From: JAICYJ01 sp036263035
Lineage (GTDB): Bacteria; Actinomycetota; Thermoleophilia; Gaiellales; JAICJC01
Assembly (NCBI GenBank): GCA_036263035.1
Contig: DATAHR010000152.1
Span: 1 to 9,467, forward strand
DNA: 9,467 nt
Reading direction: 5' to 3'
The notes below the pieces were generated by a model that saw nothing but the letters and a program-made list of their open reading frames with translations, ran no database searches and was not told the DNA's origin. Position numbers and translations under genes: made by a program. Below are positions 1-7,481 of this stretch, piece after piece (positions within the stretch are counted from its first letter, which is position 1; each line of letters opens with the position of its first letter).

Positions 1-50
1 TCATGATCGGCGAGAAGTGCGCCGATCTCGTCCGGGCTCGCAACGGCTGA
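1..50 (+). CDS. possible 3' end of a truncated gene, product unknown
   Basis: In frame 3 the first 50 bases read MIGEKCADLVRARNG followed by a TGA stop at 48-50, with no earlier stop. The coding sequence would begin outside the window. A charged, soluble-looking C-terminus followed 13 bp later by the stop of a convergent gene is ordinary bacterial spacing. Fifteen codons are too few to recognise a family, and the minus strand is also partly open here, so this is only a plausible gene end. Confidence 0.35.
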   Translation, partial: MIGEKCADLVRARNG

Positions 51-58
51 CCCGCCGT

Positions 59-74
59 AGCCGCTAGAGCGGCT
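59..74. terminator. short hairpin between convergent gene ends
   Basis: AGCCGCT at 59-65 and AGCGGCT at 68-74 are perfect reverse complements separated by AG. In RNA this would fold as about six pairs with a four-base loop. The hairpin spans the stop codon of the minus-strand MATE gene and lies 9 bases after the stop of the putative plus-strand gene. It could help end transcription in both directions, but no U-tract follows on either strand, so the role is weakly supported. Confidence 0.3.
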
Positions 75-1404
75 CTATTGCCTCATCGGCGATGGCAACG
101 CCGCCAACGAGCCAGCGCCGGCTCGCCCAGCGCATCATGCCCACCGCGAAGCGCACGGCGATGAAGGCCGAGAGCCCGAGCCACAGCCCGGGCAGCCCCC
201 AACCGAAGTGCGCCGTTGCCAGCGACAGCGGCAGGTAGCCCGCCAGCGCCGCCAGCACCGTCACGTTGCGCATGAAGCGCAGGTCGCCCGCTCCCAGCAG
301 CACGCCGTCGAGGGCGAACAGCACCCCGTTCACCGGCATCATCAGCACCAGCATCGGCCACAGCTGCCCCGCCTGGTCGCGAACGGCCGGGTCGCTCGTG
401 AAGATCGCCGGAACGAGGTCTTGCCCCAGTCCCAGCACGGCCGCGAAGGCCAGGCCGAGCAGCAGGCCGGCGACGAGGATCCGGCGCGCCAGCGCTGAGG
501 CAACGTCGACGGCGTCGGCTCCCAGCAGCCGGCCGATCAGCGCCTGGGCGGCGATCGCGGTGGAGTCGAGGAAGAGCGCGCAGAACACCCAGATCTGGGT
601 GCCGATCTGGTGCGCCGCGAGCTGGGGGTCGCCCATGCGGGCGGCCACCGCGGCCGCGGTGGTGAAGGCGGCGAAGAACGCCAGGGTGCGCACCGACAGG
701 TCGCGGGCGGCCGTCAGCTGCGCGCTGATCCTCCGCCAGGACGGCGACAGCGCATGCGTCCGGCGCACCAGCAGGATCAGGAACACCATGCCCGACCCCG
801 CCTGTGCCACCACGTTCGCGATCGCCGAGCCCTCGATGCCGAGGCCGAGCCCCCTGATCAGGACAAAGCAGAGCGCGATGCTGGCGACGTTCGAGGCCGC
901 GAGCACGTACAGCGGCGTGCGCGTGTCCTGGAAGCCGCGCAGCCAGCCCTGGGCCGCGGCCGTGATCAGGACGAACGGGGAGCCGAGCGCCGCGATCCGG
1001 ATCCAGTCGAGGCCCTGCTGCGCCGCCGGCGTCGAGCCCCCCGCGATCAGGTGCACTGCAGGTGCCGCGGCCACCTCGACGGCGATGGTGACGGCGATCC
1101 CGAGGCCCACAGCGAGCCAGGTCGCCTGCACGCCCACGTCCAGCGCATCCGGGTGGCGGCCGGCGCCGTAGAGCCGTGCCGCCCGCGAGGTCGTTCCGTA
1201 CTCGAGGAACGTCGTGAACCCGAGGATCTCGGAAAGGAGCAGGCCGGCCACCGCGAGGCCTGCGAGCGGCACCGTCCCAAGATGGCCGACGATGGCGGTG
1301 TCGCCGAGCACGTAGAGCGGCTCCGCGATCAGCGCGCCCAGCGCCGGCAGCGCAAGGGCGAGGATCTCGCGGTCGCGCGGCATGGCCGAAGGCGGGGCCC
1401 CCAT
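64..1404 (-). CDS. MATE family efflux transporter (DinF-like)
   Basis: This is an integral membrane antiporter of the multidrug and toxic compound extrusion family. Such proteins export organic cations or metabolites in exchange for H+ or Na+; the substrate here is not predictable. The 446-residue protein is almost entirely hydrophobic with about 12 transmembrane segments, a normal family size. Family-like features are the first helix with GDTAIVGHLG (about residues 34-43) and the cytoplasmic loop GWLRGFQDTRTPL near 152-164, typical of the DinF-type branch. The start is uncertain. ATG at 1404 lies 7 nt after a TAGCCT hexamer, which would suit a leaderless message. The in-frame ATG at 1383 (MPRDREIL) would avoid overlap with the long reading of the divergent sthA gene. 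Neither has a Shine-Dalgarno sequence. The gene is transcribed away from sthA and appears monocistronic. Confidence 0.92.
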   Translation of the reverse strand: MGAPPSAMPRDREILALALPALGALIAEPLYVLGDTAIVGHLGTVPLAGLAVAGLLLSEILGFTTFLEYGTTSRAARLYGAGRHPDALDVGVQATWLAVGLGIAVTIAVEVAAAPAVHLIAGGSTPAAQQGLDWIRIAALGSPFVLITAAAQGWLRGFQDTRTPLYVLAASNVASIALCFVLIRGLGLGIEGSAIANVVAQAGSGMVFLILLVRRTHALSPSWRRISAQLTAARDLSVRTLAFFAAFTTAAAVAARMGDPQLAAHQIGTQIWVFCALFLDSTAIAAQALIGRLLGADAVDVASALARRILVAGLLLGLAFAAVLGLGQDLVPAIFTSDPAVRDQAGQLWPMLVLMMPVNGVLFALDGVLLGAGDLRFMRNVTVLAALAGYLPLSLATAHFGWGLPGLWLGLSAFIAVRFAVGMMRWASRRWLVGGVAIADEAIEPL

Positions 1405-1411
1405 CGCCCCG

Positions 1412-1417
1412 AGGCTA
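1412..1417 (-). promoter_or_regulatory. candidate -10 element for a leaderless MATE transcript
   Basis: On the minus strand TAGCCT (1417 to 1412) fits the actinobacterial -10 pattern TANNNT. Only 7 nt separate it from the ATG at 1404, so transcription would start at or next to the start codon. No convincing -35 is seen at the usual distance. A six-base pattern with two fixed A/T positions can occur by chance, so this is suggestive only. Confidence 0.3.
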
Positions 1418-1453
1418 GCTGAACCGGCCGGGCGTGCGGCCGATTACGCGGCC

Positions 1454-2860
1454 GTGCAGCGCGACTTCGACTTGCTCGTGATCGGATCCGGACCGGCGGG
1501 CCAGAAGGCGGCCATCCAGGCGTCCAAGCTTGGCCGCCGCGTGGCCGTCGTCGACCGCGGCCACATGATCGGCGGCGTCAGCATCCACACGGGCACGATC
1601 CCGTCGAAGACGCTGCGCGAGGCCGTCCTCTACCTGACCGGCATGAGCCAGCGCGGGATCTACGGCCAGAGCTACCGCGTCAAGCACGACATCACCAGCG
1701 CCGACCTGTTCTGGCGGATGGAGCACGTGATCAACCGCGAGGTCGACGTGATCCGAAACCAGCTCGGCCGAAACCACATCACGCTGATCAACGGCGATGC
1801 GCGCTTCGCCGGCACGCACGCCGTCGTCGTCCGCGGAGAGAACGGCGAGGAGCGCACCGTGACCGCGTCCAAGATCATGATCGCGGTCGGCACGCGGCCC
1901 GCCCGCCCGGCCAGCGTCGAGTTCGACGGCGTCACCATCCTCGACTCCGACGACATCCTCAACCTCGACTGGATCCCCTCGTCGCTGGTGGTGGTCGGGG
2001 CCGGGGTGATCGGCATCGAGTACGCGTCCATGTTCGCTGCGCTCGGCACCCGCGTCACGGTGGTCGAGCGGCGCGGCTCGCTGCTCGAGTTCGTCGACTC
2101 CCAGGTGGTCGAGGCGCTCCAGTACCACCTCCGCGACCTCGGGGTCGTGTTCCGCTTCGCCGAGACGGTGACCGGCGTCGAGAAGCATCCGGCGGGCGCG
2201 ATCACGCACCTGGCGAGCGGCAAGCGTATCCCCGCCGACGCGGTGCTCTACTCGGCCGGCCGCCAGGGGGCGACCGACACGCTCGACCTCGAGCAGGCCG
2301 GGCTCACGGCGGACGCGCGCGGACGCATCGACGTCAACGCCCGCTACCGCACGCGGGTGCGCCACATCTACGCCGCCGGCGACGTGATCGGCTTTCCCAG
2401 CCTCGCCGCGAGCTCGATGGAGCAGGGACGGCTTGCGGCCGCCGACGCCTTCGGACTGGCCGTGCAGGCGCCGAACGGCCCGATGCCGATCGGCATCTAC
2501 ACGATCCCGGAGATCAGCTATGTCGGGCGCACGGAGGAGCAGCTGACCTCCGCCGCGATCCCCTACGAGGTGGGCATCTCACGCTACCGCGAGCTCGCCA
2601 GGGGCCAGATCCTGGGCGACTCCAACGGCATGCTGAAGCTGCTCGTTTCCTCGGAGGACGACAGCCTGCTCGGCGTGCACGTGTTCGGCACCGGGGCGAC
2701 GGAGCTGGTCCACATCGGCCAGATGCTGATGGCGACCGGCGGCACCATCGATCACCTCGTCGACGCGGTCTTCAACTACCCGACGCTGGCTGAGTCCTAC
2801 AAGGTCGCCGCGCTCGACGCGATGAACCGCGTGCACGCGATCCGCCGCATAGCTTCCTGA
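1454..2860 (+). CDS. sthA: Si-specific NAD(P)+ transhydrogenase (soluble pyridine nucleotide transhydrogenase)
   Basis: This cytosolic FAD enzyme moves hydride between NADPH and NADH (EC 1.6.1.1) and usually drains excess NADPH. From the GTG at 1454 the product has 468 residues, very near the 466 of E. coli SthA. The FAD motif GSGPAG is at 11-16, the second dinucleotide motif GAGVIG at 182-187, and a C-terminal dimerisation domain follows. It belongs to the disulfide-reductase fold, but the CxxxxC pair is replaced by S43 and T48 (GGVSIHTGTIPSK), and the catalytic His of HPTxxE by Tyr442 (FNYPTLAE). Both losses fit SthA rather than lipoamide dehydrogenase or mercuric reductase. A longer reading from ATG 1382 adds 24 low-complexity Ala/Pro/Gly residues and would overlap the divergent MATE gene. 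I prefer GTG on length and fold, although it has no clear ribosome binding site. The carbonic anhydrase gene follows after 13 bp. Confidence 0.93.
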   Translation: MQRDFDLLVIGSGPAGQKAAIQASKLGRRVAVVDRGHMIGGVSIHTGTIPSKTLREAVLYLTGMSQRGIYGQSYRVKHDITSADLFWRMEHVINREVDVIRNQLGRNHITLINGDARFAGTHAVVVRGENGEERTVTASKIMIAVGTRPARPASVEFDGVTILDSDDILNLDWIPSSLVVVGAGVIGIEYASMFAALGTRVTVVERRGSLLEFVDSQVVEALQYHLRDLGVVFRFAETVTGVEKHPAGAITHLASGKRIPADAVLYSAGRQGATDTLDLEQAGLTADARGRIDVNARYRTRVRHIYAAGDVIGFPSLAASSMEQGRLAAADAFGLAVQAPNGPMPIGIYTIPEISYVGRTEEQLTSAAIPYEVGISRYRELARGQILGDSNGMLKLLVSSEDDSLLGVHVFGTGATELVHIGQMLMATGGTIDHLVDAVFNYPTLAESYKVAALDAMNRVHAIRRIAS

Positions 2861-2873
2861 CAGGCGGGTACCG

Positions 2874-3383
2874 TTGGTCGCGGTGAGCGACGTGCGGCTG
2901 GAATCGATGCTCGAGGCGAACCGGCGCTACGCGGCCGGGTTCAACGCCGGGGGACGGCCGGCCCCGCCGTCGCGGCAGCTCGTGATCCTGACCTGCATGG
3001 ACGCGCGGTTCAACGTGGAGGACGCGCTCGGGCTCGACATCGGCGACGCGCACATCCTCCGCAACGCCGGCGGCCGGGCATCGGACGACGCGGTCCGATC
3101 GCTGATCGTCTCATCCCGGCTGCTCGGCACCCGGGAGATCGCCGTCATCCATCACACCAACTGCGGGATGGCGGGGCTGACGAACGAGCAGATTCGCGAC
3201 CGCGTCTCCGCCGAGAGCGGGGCTGATGCGTCGCACATCGACTTCCTGCCGTTTCGCGACTCCCGCGAGAGCGTGGCTGAAGACGTCGAGCGGATCCGCT
3301 CCTCACCCCACCTCGACCCGGGGATCGTCGTCTCCGGCTGGATGTACGACGTCGACACCGGCCTGCTCGACCGCGTTGTGTAG
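2874..3383 (+). CDS. beta-class carbonic anhydrase (Rv1284-like)
   Basis: Interconverts CO2 and bicarbonate in the cytosol with a zinc ion. The short 169-residue form resembles the small mycobacterial beta-carbonic anhydrases of the Rv1284 type. Predicted zinc ligands are Cys41 (in TCMDARF), His94 and Cys97 (in HHTNCGM), and the Asp43/Arg45 dyad is intact. RNAGG at 63-67 and SRLLGTREI at 81-89 are also family-typical, and the tail GWMYDVDTGLL matches the usual end. The TTG at 2874 is chosen because AGGCGG at 2862-2867 sits 7 nt upstream as a weak Shine-Dalgarno; GTG at 2883 is the alternative. The start lies 13 bp after sthA, so co-transcription is likely. The TAG stop is formed by the first three bases of a perfect inverted repeat. 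Confidence 0.9.
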   Translation: MVAVSDVRLESMLEANRRYAAGFNAGGRPAPPSRQLVILTCMDARFNVEDALGLDIGDAHILRNAGGRASDDAVRSLIVSSRLLGTREIAVIHHTNCGMAGLTNEQIRDRVSAESGADASHIDFLPFRDSRESVAEDVERIRSSPHLDPGIVVSGWMYDVDTGLLDRVV

Positions 3384-3488
3384 ATGGTTGATTCCACGAC
3401 TCCGCACGTCTGACCGACGGACTGCAGGGAGTTGCCGAGCGTGCGGGGCTGCGACCGGTAGGACCGCACGGCGCCTGGAATCAACCAT

Positions 3489-3491
<3 letters not shown>
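3381..3491. repeat. 111-bp segment with perfect 16-bp terminal inverted repeats
   Basis: TAGATGGTTGATTCCA at 3381-3396 is the exact reverse complement of TGGAATCAACCATCTA at 3476-3491, enclosing 79 bp. The outer TAG of each arm is the stop codon of the adjacent convergent gene (carbonic anhydrase on plus, ettA on minus). Both ends carry TA, compatible with a TA target duplication and 14-bp termini as in IS630/mariner-type MITEs, but TA is self-complementary and so proves nothing. No longer direct repeat flanks the segment. Inside, CCGCACG (3402-3408 and 3464-3470) occurs on both sides of its complement CGTGCGG (3440-3446). The interior has no convincing ORF. Alternatives are a structured RNA or a long-loop bidirectional terminator. 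The repeat itself is certain; its identity is not. Confidence 0.75.
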
Positions 3492-5168
<1,677 letters not shown>

Positions 5169-5176
5169 GGCGACGA

Positions 5177-5182
5177 AGGATA
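5177..5182 (-). promoter_or_regulatory. candidate -10 element for a leaderless ettA transcript
   Basis: On the minus strand TATCCT (5182 to 5177) fits TANNNT and stands 8 nt before the ettA ATG, so a transcript would begin almost at the start codon. It lies in the 25-nt gap after the upstream membrane-protein gene. There is no Shine-Dalgarno for ettA, which fits leaderless translation. The -35 region (about 5200-5206) is GC-rich without a TTG, so support is partial. Confidence 0.35.
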
Positions 5183-5193
5183 CGCGGCGCGGT

Positions 5194-5577
5194 TCAGGCA
5201 GCCCGGCGGTGGATCGCCATCCCGAGCACGGCGGCGCCGAAGAACCCGACGGCCGACGACAGTGCCACGGCGACCAGCCCTGCCCCCAGCTCACGGAGGG
5301 AGTAGATGCCGGGCCCGGCTATCAGGAGCAACGGGATCAGAACGAAGTACCGGTCGCGCAGCATCTCGCGCGGGCCAGCCGCCCACCAGTACACGCTGCC
5401 CAGCCCGACGACGATGGCGAGCGCCGCGACGGCGCGGTACGCGGTGATGTCGGAAACGAAGTCGAGATGGGCGGCGAGCAGAAGCGCCATCGACCAGATG
5501 GCAATCAGCGAGCCCGCTCCGGCGGCGACCAGGTCGCGACGGACCAGTCGCCGGAGCTCTTCCTGAGTGAGGGTCAC
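5194..5577 (-). CDS. small four-helix membrane protein, unknown function
   Basis: I do not recognise a family for this 127-residue protein. It has a charged N-terminus (TQEELRRLVRRD, residues 4-15) and four hydrophobic stretches at about 15-37, 47-67, 76-93 and 97-120, with a short basic tail, so it is probably an inner-membrane protein with both ends in the cytoplasm. No catalytic motif, signal peptide or cysteine pattern is visible. The start is GTG at 5577; no good Shine-Dalgarno precedes it. It is in the same direction as ettA with a 25-nt gap, so the two may be co-transcribed, though that does not imply a shared role. A GC hairpin upstream separates it from the permease gene. Codon use resembles its neighbours, supporting a real gene. 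Confidence 0.75.
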   Translation of the reverse strand: MTLTQEELRRLVRRDLVAAGAGSLIAIWSMALLLAAHLDFVSDITAYRAVAALAIVVGLGSVYWWAAGPREMLRDRYFVLIPLLLIAGPGIYSLRELGAGLVAVALSSAVGFFGAAVLGMAIHRRAA

Positions 5578-5595
5578 GAGCGGATCGTCGCACGA

Positions 5596-5625
5596 GGGGG
5601 TGGGGCGGCGTTCCGCCCCACCCCC
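5596..5625 (-). terminator. strong 13-bp GC hairpin downstream of the permease gene
   Basis: GGGGGTGGGGCGG at 5596-5608 and CCGCCCCACCCCC at 5613-5625 pair perfectly around the 4-base loop CGTT. On the minus strand the hairpin begins 10 nt after the permease stop codon and ends 18 nt before the next gene starts. There is no U-tract after it, so it would be a tail-less terminator of the kind proposed for actinobacteria, or an mRNA 3'-end stabiliser. Confidence 0.65.
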
Positions 5626-5635
5626 GGGGTGTCGA

Positions 5636-7237
5636 TCACGGACCGCCGTGGATCGGCGGCGGCTCGCCCATTGCGACGCTCAGCGGGACATTCTGGTCCG
5701 CACGGTGCTCGGGGAGCACCTCCATGCGCGTCTGCTGGTAGCCGTAGTACAGCACCAGCCCGACGATGACCACCGCGGCGACGCCGAGGATCGGACCGTA
5801 CTGCTGGTAGAACTTGGGACCGTAGTAGTAGTCACGTGGCCAGGACAGGTTCACCGCCATGGCTGCTCCGTACACGATCGCGATCACGTTGGTGATCACG
5901 CCGAGCCCGCCGAGGCTGAACAGCCCGGGCCGGTTGGAGGACGCGTTGTCCGGCCAGCCTGCCAGCCGTCGCTGCAGCAGTGGGATCGTCACACCCAGGT
6001 ACGCCAGGTACATCCAGATGATCCCGAGGCTGATGATGATCGTGAAGGCGTACGGGTTGTAGATGTTGAACGCCAGGATCAGCGCGGACACGACGCCGAC
6101 GAACACGGCAGGGAACACCGGCACGCGCCGGGTCTTTGACACCGACGACCACCGCTGCCCCATCGGCAGGTTGTTGTCGCGTCCCATGGCGAACAGGATG
6201 CGGACGGACATGGCGTGGATGGCCAGGCAGCAGACGAAGATAGCCAGGGCACAGTCGGCAAGGAAGAGCTTGCCCCAGGTACTGCCGAGCACGTCGGTGG
6301 TGATGACGGTCAGGTTGAGCGACGTCGGCGTCTTGTACAAGGCGTCGCTCACCGCCATCGTTCCGAAGAGGATCAGCAGGAAGCCGAGGGTGCCTGCGGT
6401 TGCGAGCGCCTGCAGGATCGCCTTCGGCGCCTTTGACCTCGGATCATCGGTCTCCTCTGCCAGCGAGCCTGCCGAGTCGAATCCGTACATCACGTAGAGC
6501 GGCATGATGGCGCCCACGAGCAGGGCACCCAGGTACCCCCAGGCGTGATTGACCGGGACGTTGGCGGTGTTCGCCGTGTTGGTGAGCACCTCGCTCGGGC
6601 TGCGAGTCGCGTGGATCAGGAACAGCACCACGAGACCCGTTGCGCCGACCAGCTCGGAGGCGACGCCGATGTTGTTGATCCTGGACATGACCCGCACGCC
6701 CAGGACGTTGATGATCGTCGTCAGGGCAACCATGATGAGGCCGAGGATGATTGCGTTCTTCGCGAACGCCGGATCGTTGTAGAGCGGGAAGTTCTTGTCG
6801 GGACACGTGCTGTCGTTGACGGTGCACTTGACGAACTGGAACCGCGTGTCGATCTGCGGAAGGATCACCTGCCAGGCCAGTGCCACAGCGGGAACGGTGA
6901 TGATCTGCGCCCACAGGTACATCCAGCCGGTGTTCCACGCCCAGGCCTTGCCGGCAACCTGTTTCGACCACTGATAGACGGAGCCGGCGAGTGGGTAATG
7001 CGCAGCCAGTTGGGCGAACTGGAGGGCGACCATCATCTGCCCGAACAGGACGAAGATCCAGGCCCAGATGAACGCGGGGCCCGCGAAGTAGAACCCCAGA
7101 TACGACGTCTGGAACATGCCGGTCAGGATCGAGATGTAGCTGAACCCCGCGGCGAACGATGAGAAGCTGCCGAGCGTTCGGTGGAGCTCCTGCTTGTAGC
7201 CAAACTCGGCAAGCTGTGCGCTGTCCGAGTCGCTCAT
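5636..7237 (-). CDS. APC superfamily amino acid permease
   Basis: An inner-membrane secondary transporter of the amino acid-polyamine-organocation superfamily, closest in appearance to the amino acid/choline (GABA permease-like) branch. The actual substrate is unknown. From ATG 7237 the protein has 533 residues and about 12 transmembrane segments. Family marks are the first-helix region SFAAGFSYISILTG (27-40), the loop YGFDSAGSLAEETDDP (251-266) followed by KAPKAI, and MGRDNNLP (351-358). Two cysteines, 138 and 145, lie in a probable extracellular loop and could form a disulfide. The start is fixed by AAAGGAG at 7243-7249, the best Shine-Dalgarno in the window, 5 nt before the ATG. A longer frame to 7315 has no supporting signal. 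The gene has its own promoter-like sequence and terminator-like hairpin. Its sequence is visibly less GC-rich than its neighbours, which could mean later acquisition or simply membrane-protein composition. Confidence 0.93.
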   Translation of the reverse strand: MSDSDSAQLAEFGYKQELHRTLGSFSSFAAGFSYISILTGMFQTSYLGFYFAGPAFIWAWIFVLFGQMMVALQFAQLAAHYPLAGSVYQWSKQVAGKAWAWNTGWMYLWAQIITVPAVALAWQVILPQIDTRFQFVKCTVNDSTCPDKNFPLYNDPAFAKNAIILGLIMVALTTIINVLGVRVMSRINNIGVASELVGATGLVVLFLIHATRSPSEVLTNTANTANVPVNHAWGYLGALLVGAIMPLYVMYGFDSAGSLAEETDDPRSKAPKAILQALATAGTLGFLLILFGTMAVSDALYKTPTSLNLTVITTDVLGSTWGKLFLADCALAIFVCCLAIHAMSVRILFAMGRDNNLPMGQRWSSVSKTRRVPVFPAVFVGVVSALILAFNIYNPYAFTIIISLGIIWMYLAYLGVTIPLLQRRLAGWPDNASSNRPGLFSLGGLGVITNVIAIVYGAAMAVNLSWPRDYYYGPKFYQQYGPILGVAAVVIVGLVLYYGYQQTRMEVLPEHRADQNVPLSVAMGEPPPIHGGP

Positions 7238-7242
7238 GCGCA

Positions 7243-7249
7243 CTCCTTT
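7243..7249 (-). promoter_or_regulatory. strong Shine-Dalgarno of the permease gene
   Basis: AAAGGAG on the minus strand sits 5 nt before ATG 7237 and decides that start over the upstream in-frame alternative at 7315. No other gene in the window has such a good match to the 16S rRNA tail. Confidence 0.8.
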
Positions 7250-7274
7250 CCAACAAGACGGTATGGACCGATCG

Positions 7275-7303
7275 ATCCTCCCGCACGCTTGCGGGACTGT
7301 CAA
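7275..7303 (-). promoter_or_regulatory. candidate promoter of the permease gene with palindromic operator in the spacer
   Basis: On the minus strand a perfect -35 hexamer TTGACA (7303 to 7298) is followed after 17 bp by GAGGAT (7280 to 7275), a fair -10. This predicts a leader of roughly 30 nt, in which the Shine-Dalgarno fits. The spacer contains a perfect palindrome, TCCCGCA-CGCT-TGCGGGA at 7279-7296 (plus-strand reading), placed where a repressor would block RNA polymerase. A second imperfect palindrome, GGACCGATCGATCC at 7265-7278, lies around the expected start point. The regulator is not encoded in this window. Confidence 0.45.
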
Positions 7304-7329
7304 TACTCCCGCCACGTTCGAGGCAAGAG

Positions 7330-7359
7330 TTGCGAACCCTCCGCGGCGCCTGATACGGT
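7330..7359 (+). promoter_or_regulatory. candidate promoter of the ABC exporter operon
   Basis: TTGCGA at 7330-7335, an 18-bp spacer, and TACGGT at 7354-7359 preceded by TGA (an extended -10, TGN) form a good actinobacterial housekeeping-type promoter reading toward the ABC ATPase gene. The predicted start near 7366 gives a leader of about 115 nt. There is no biochemical support and the match could be chance. Confidence 0.4.
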
Positions 7360-7422
7360 AGGAAGCCGCGCCGAGAACGCTTTGGCGCGCCGCGCCCGCC
7401 GCCCATCACCGATACGCGTCCC

Positions 7423-7450
7423 GCTCGCCGGCCACACGGCCACGGCGAGC
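7423..7450 (+). promoter_or_regulatory. hairpin in the leader of the ABC exporter operon
   Basis: GCTCGCCG at 7423-7430 pairs with CGGCGAGC at 7443-7450. Inside it, GCC at 7431-7433 pairs with GGC at 7438-7440 around the loop ACAC, leaving a two-base CA bulge. The structure ends 31 nt before the ATG at 7482 and 17 nt before the ribosome binding site AGAGG (7468-7472). It may stabilise or regulate the message, but GC-rich DNA forms such hairpins readily. Confidence 0.35.
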
Positions 7451-7481
7451 CCATCCGCGTCCATTCCAGAGGTGCATTACC

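Noticed and set aside
610..1422. 270-codon plus-strand frame antisense to the MATE gene
   Set aside because: Arg/Gly/Asp/His-rich and motif-free, while the opposite strand encodes a coherent 12-helix transporter.
1415..2365. 316-codon minus-strand frame antisense to sthA
   Set aside because: Asp/Arg/Val/His-rich shadow of the sthA codons without any recognisable domain.
5169..5294. 42-codon N-terminal extension of ettA
   Set aside because: The extension does not resemble EttA and overlaps the neighbouring membrane protein gene in another frame. The family N-terminus matches ATG 5168.
7238..7315. 26-codon N-terminal extension of the permease
   Set aside because: It contains the promoter-like and Shine-Dalgarno sequences, and the strong AAAGGAG points to ATG 7237.
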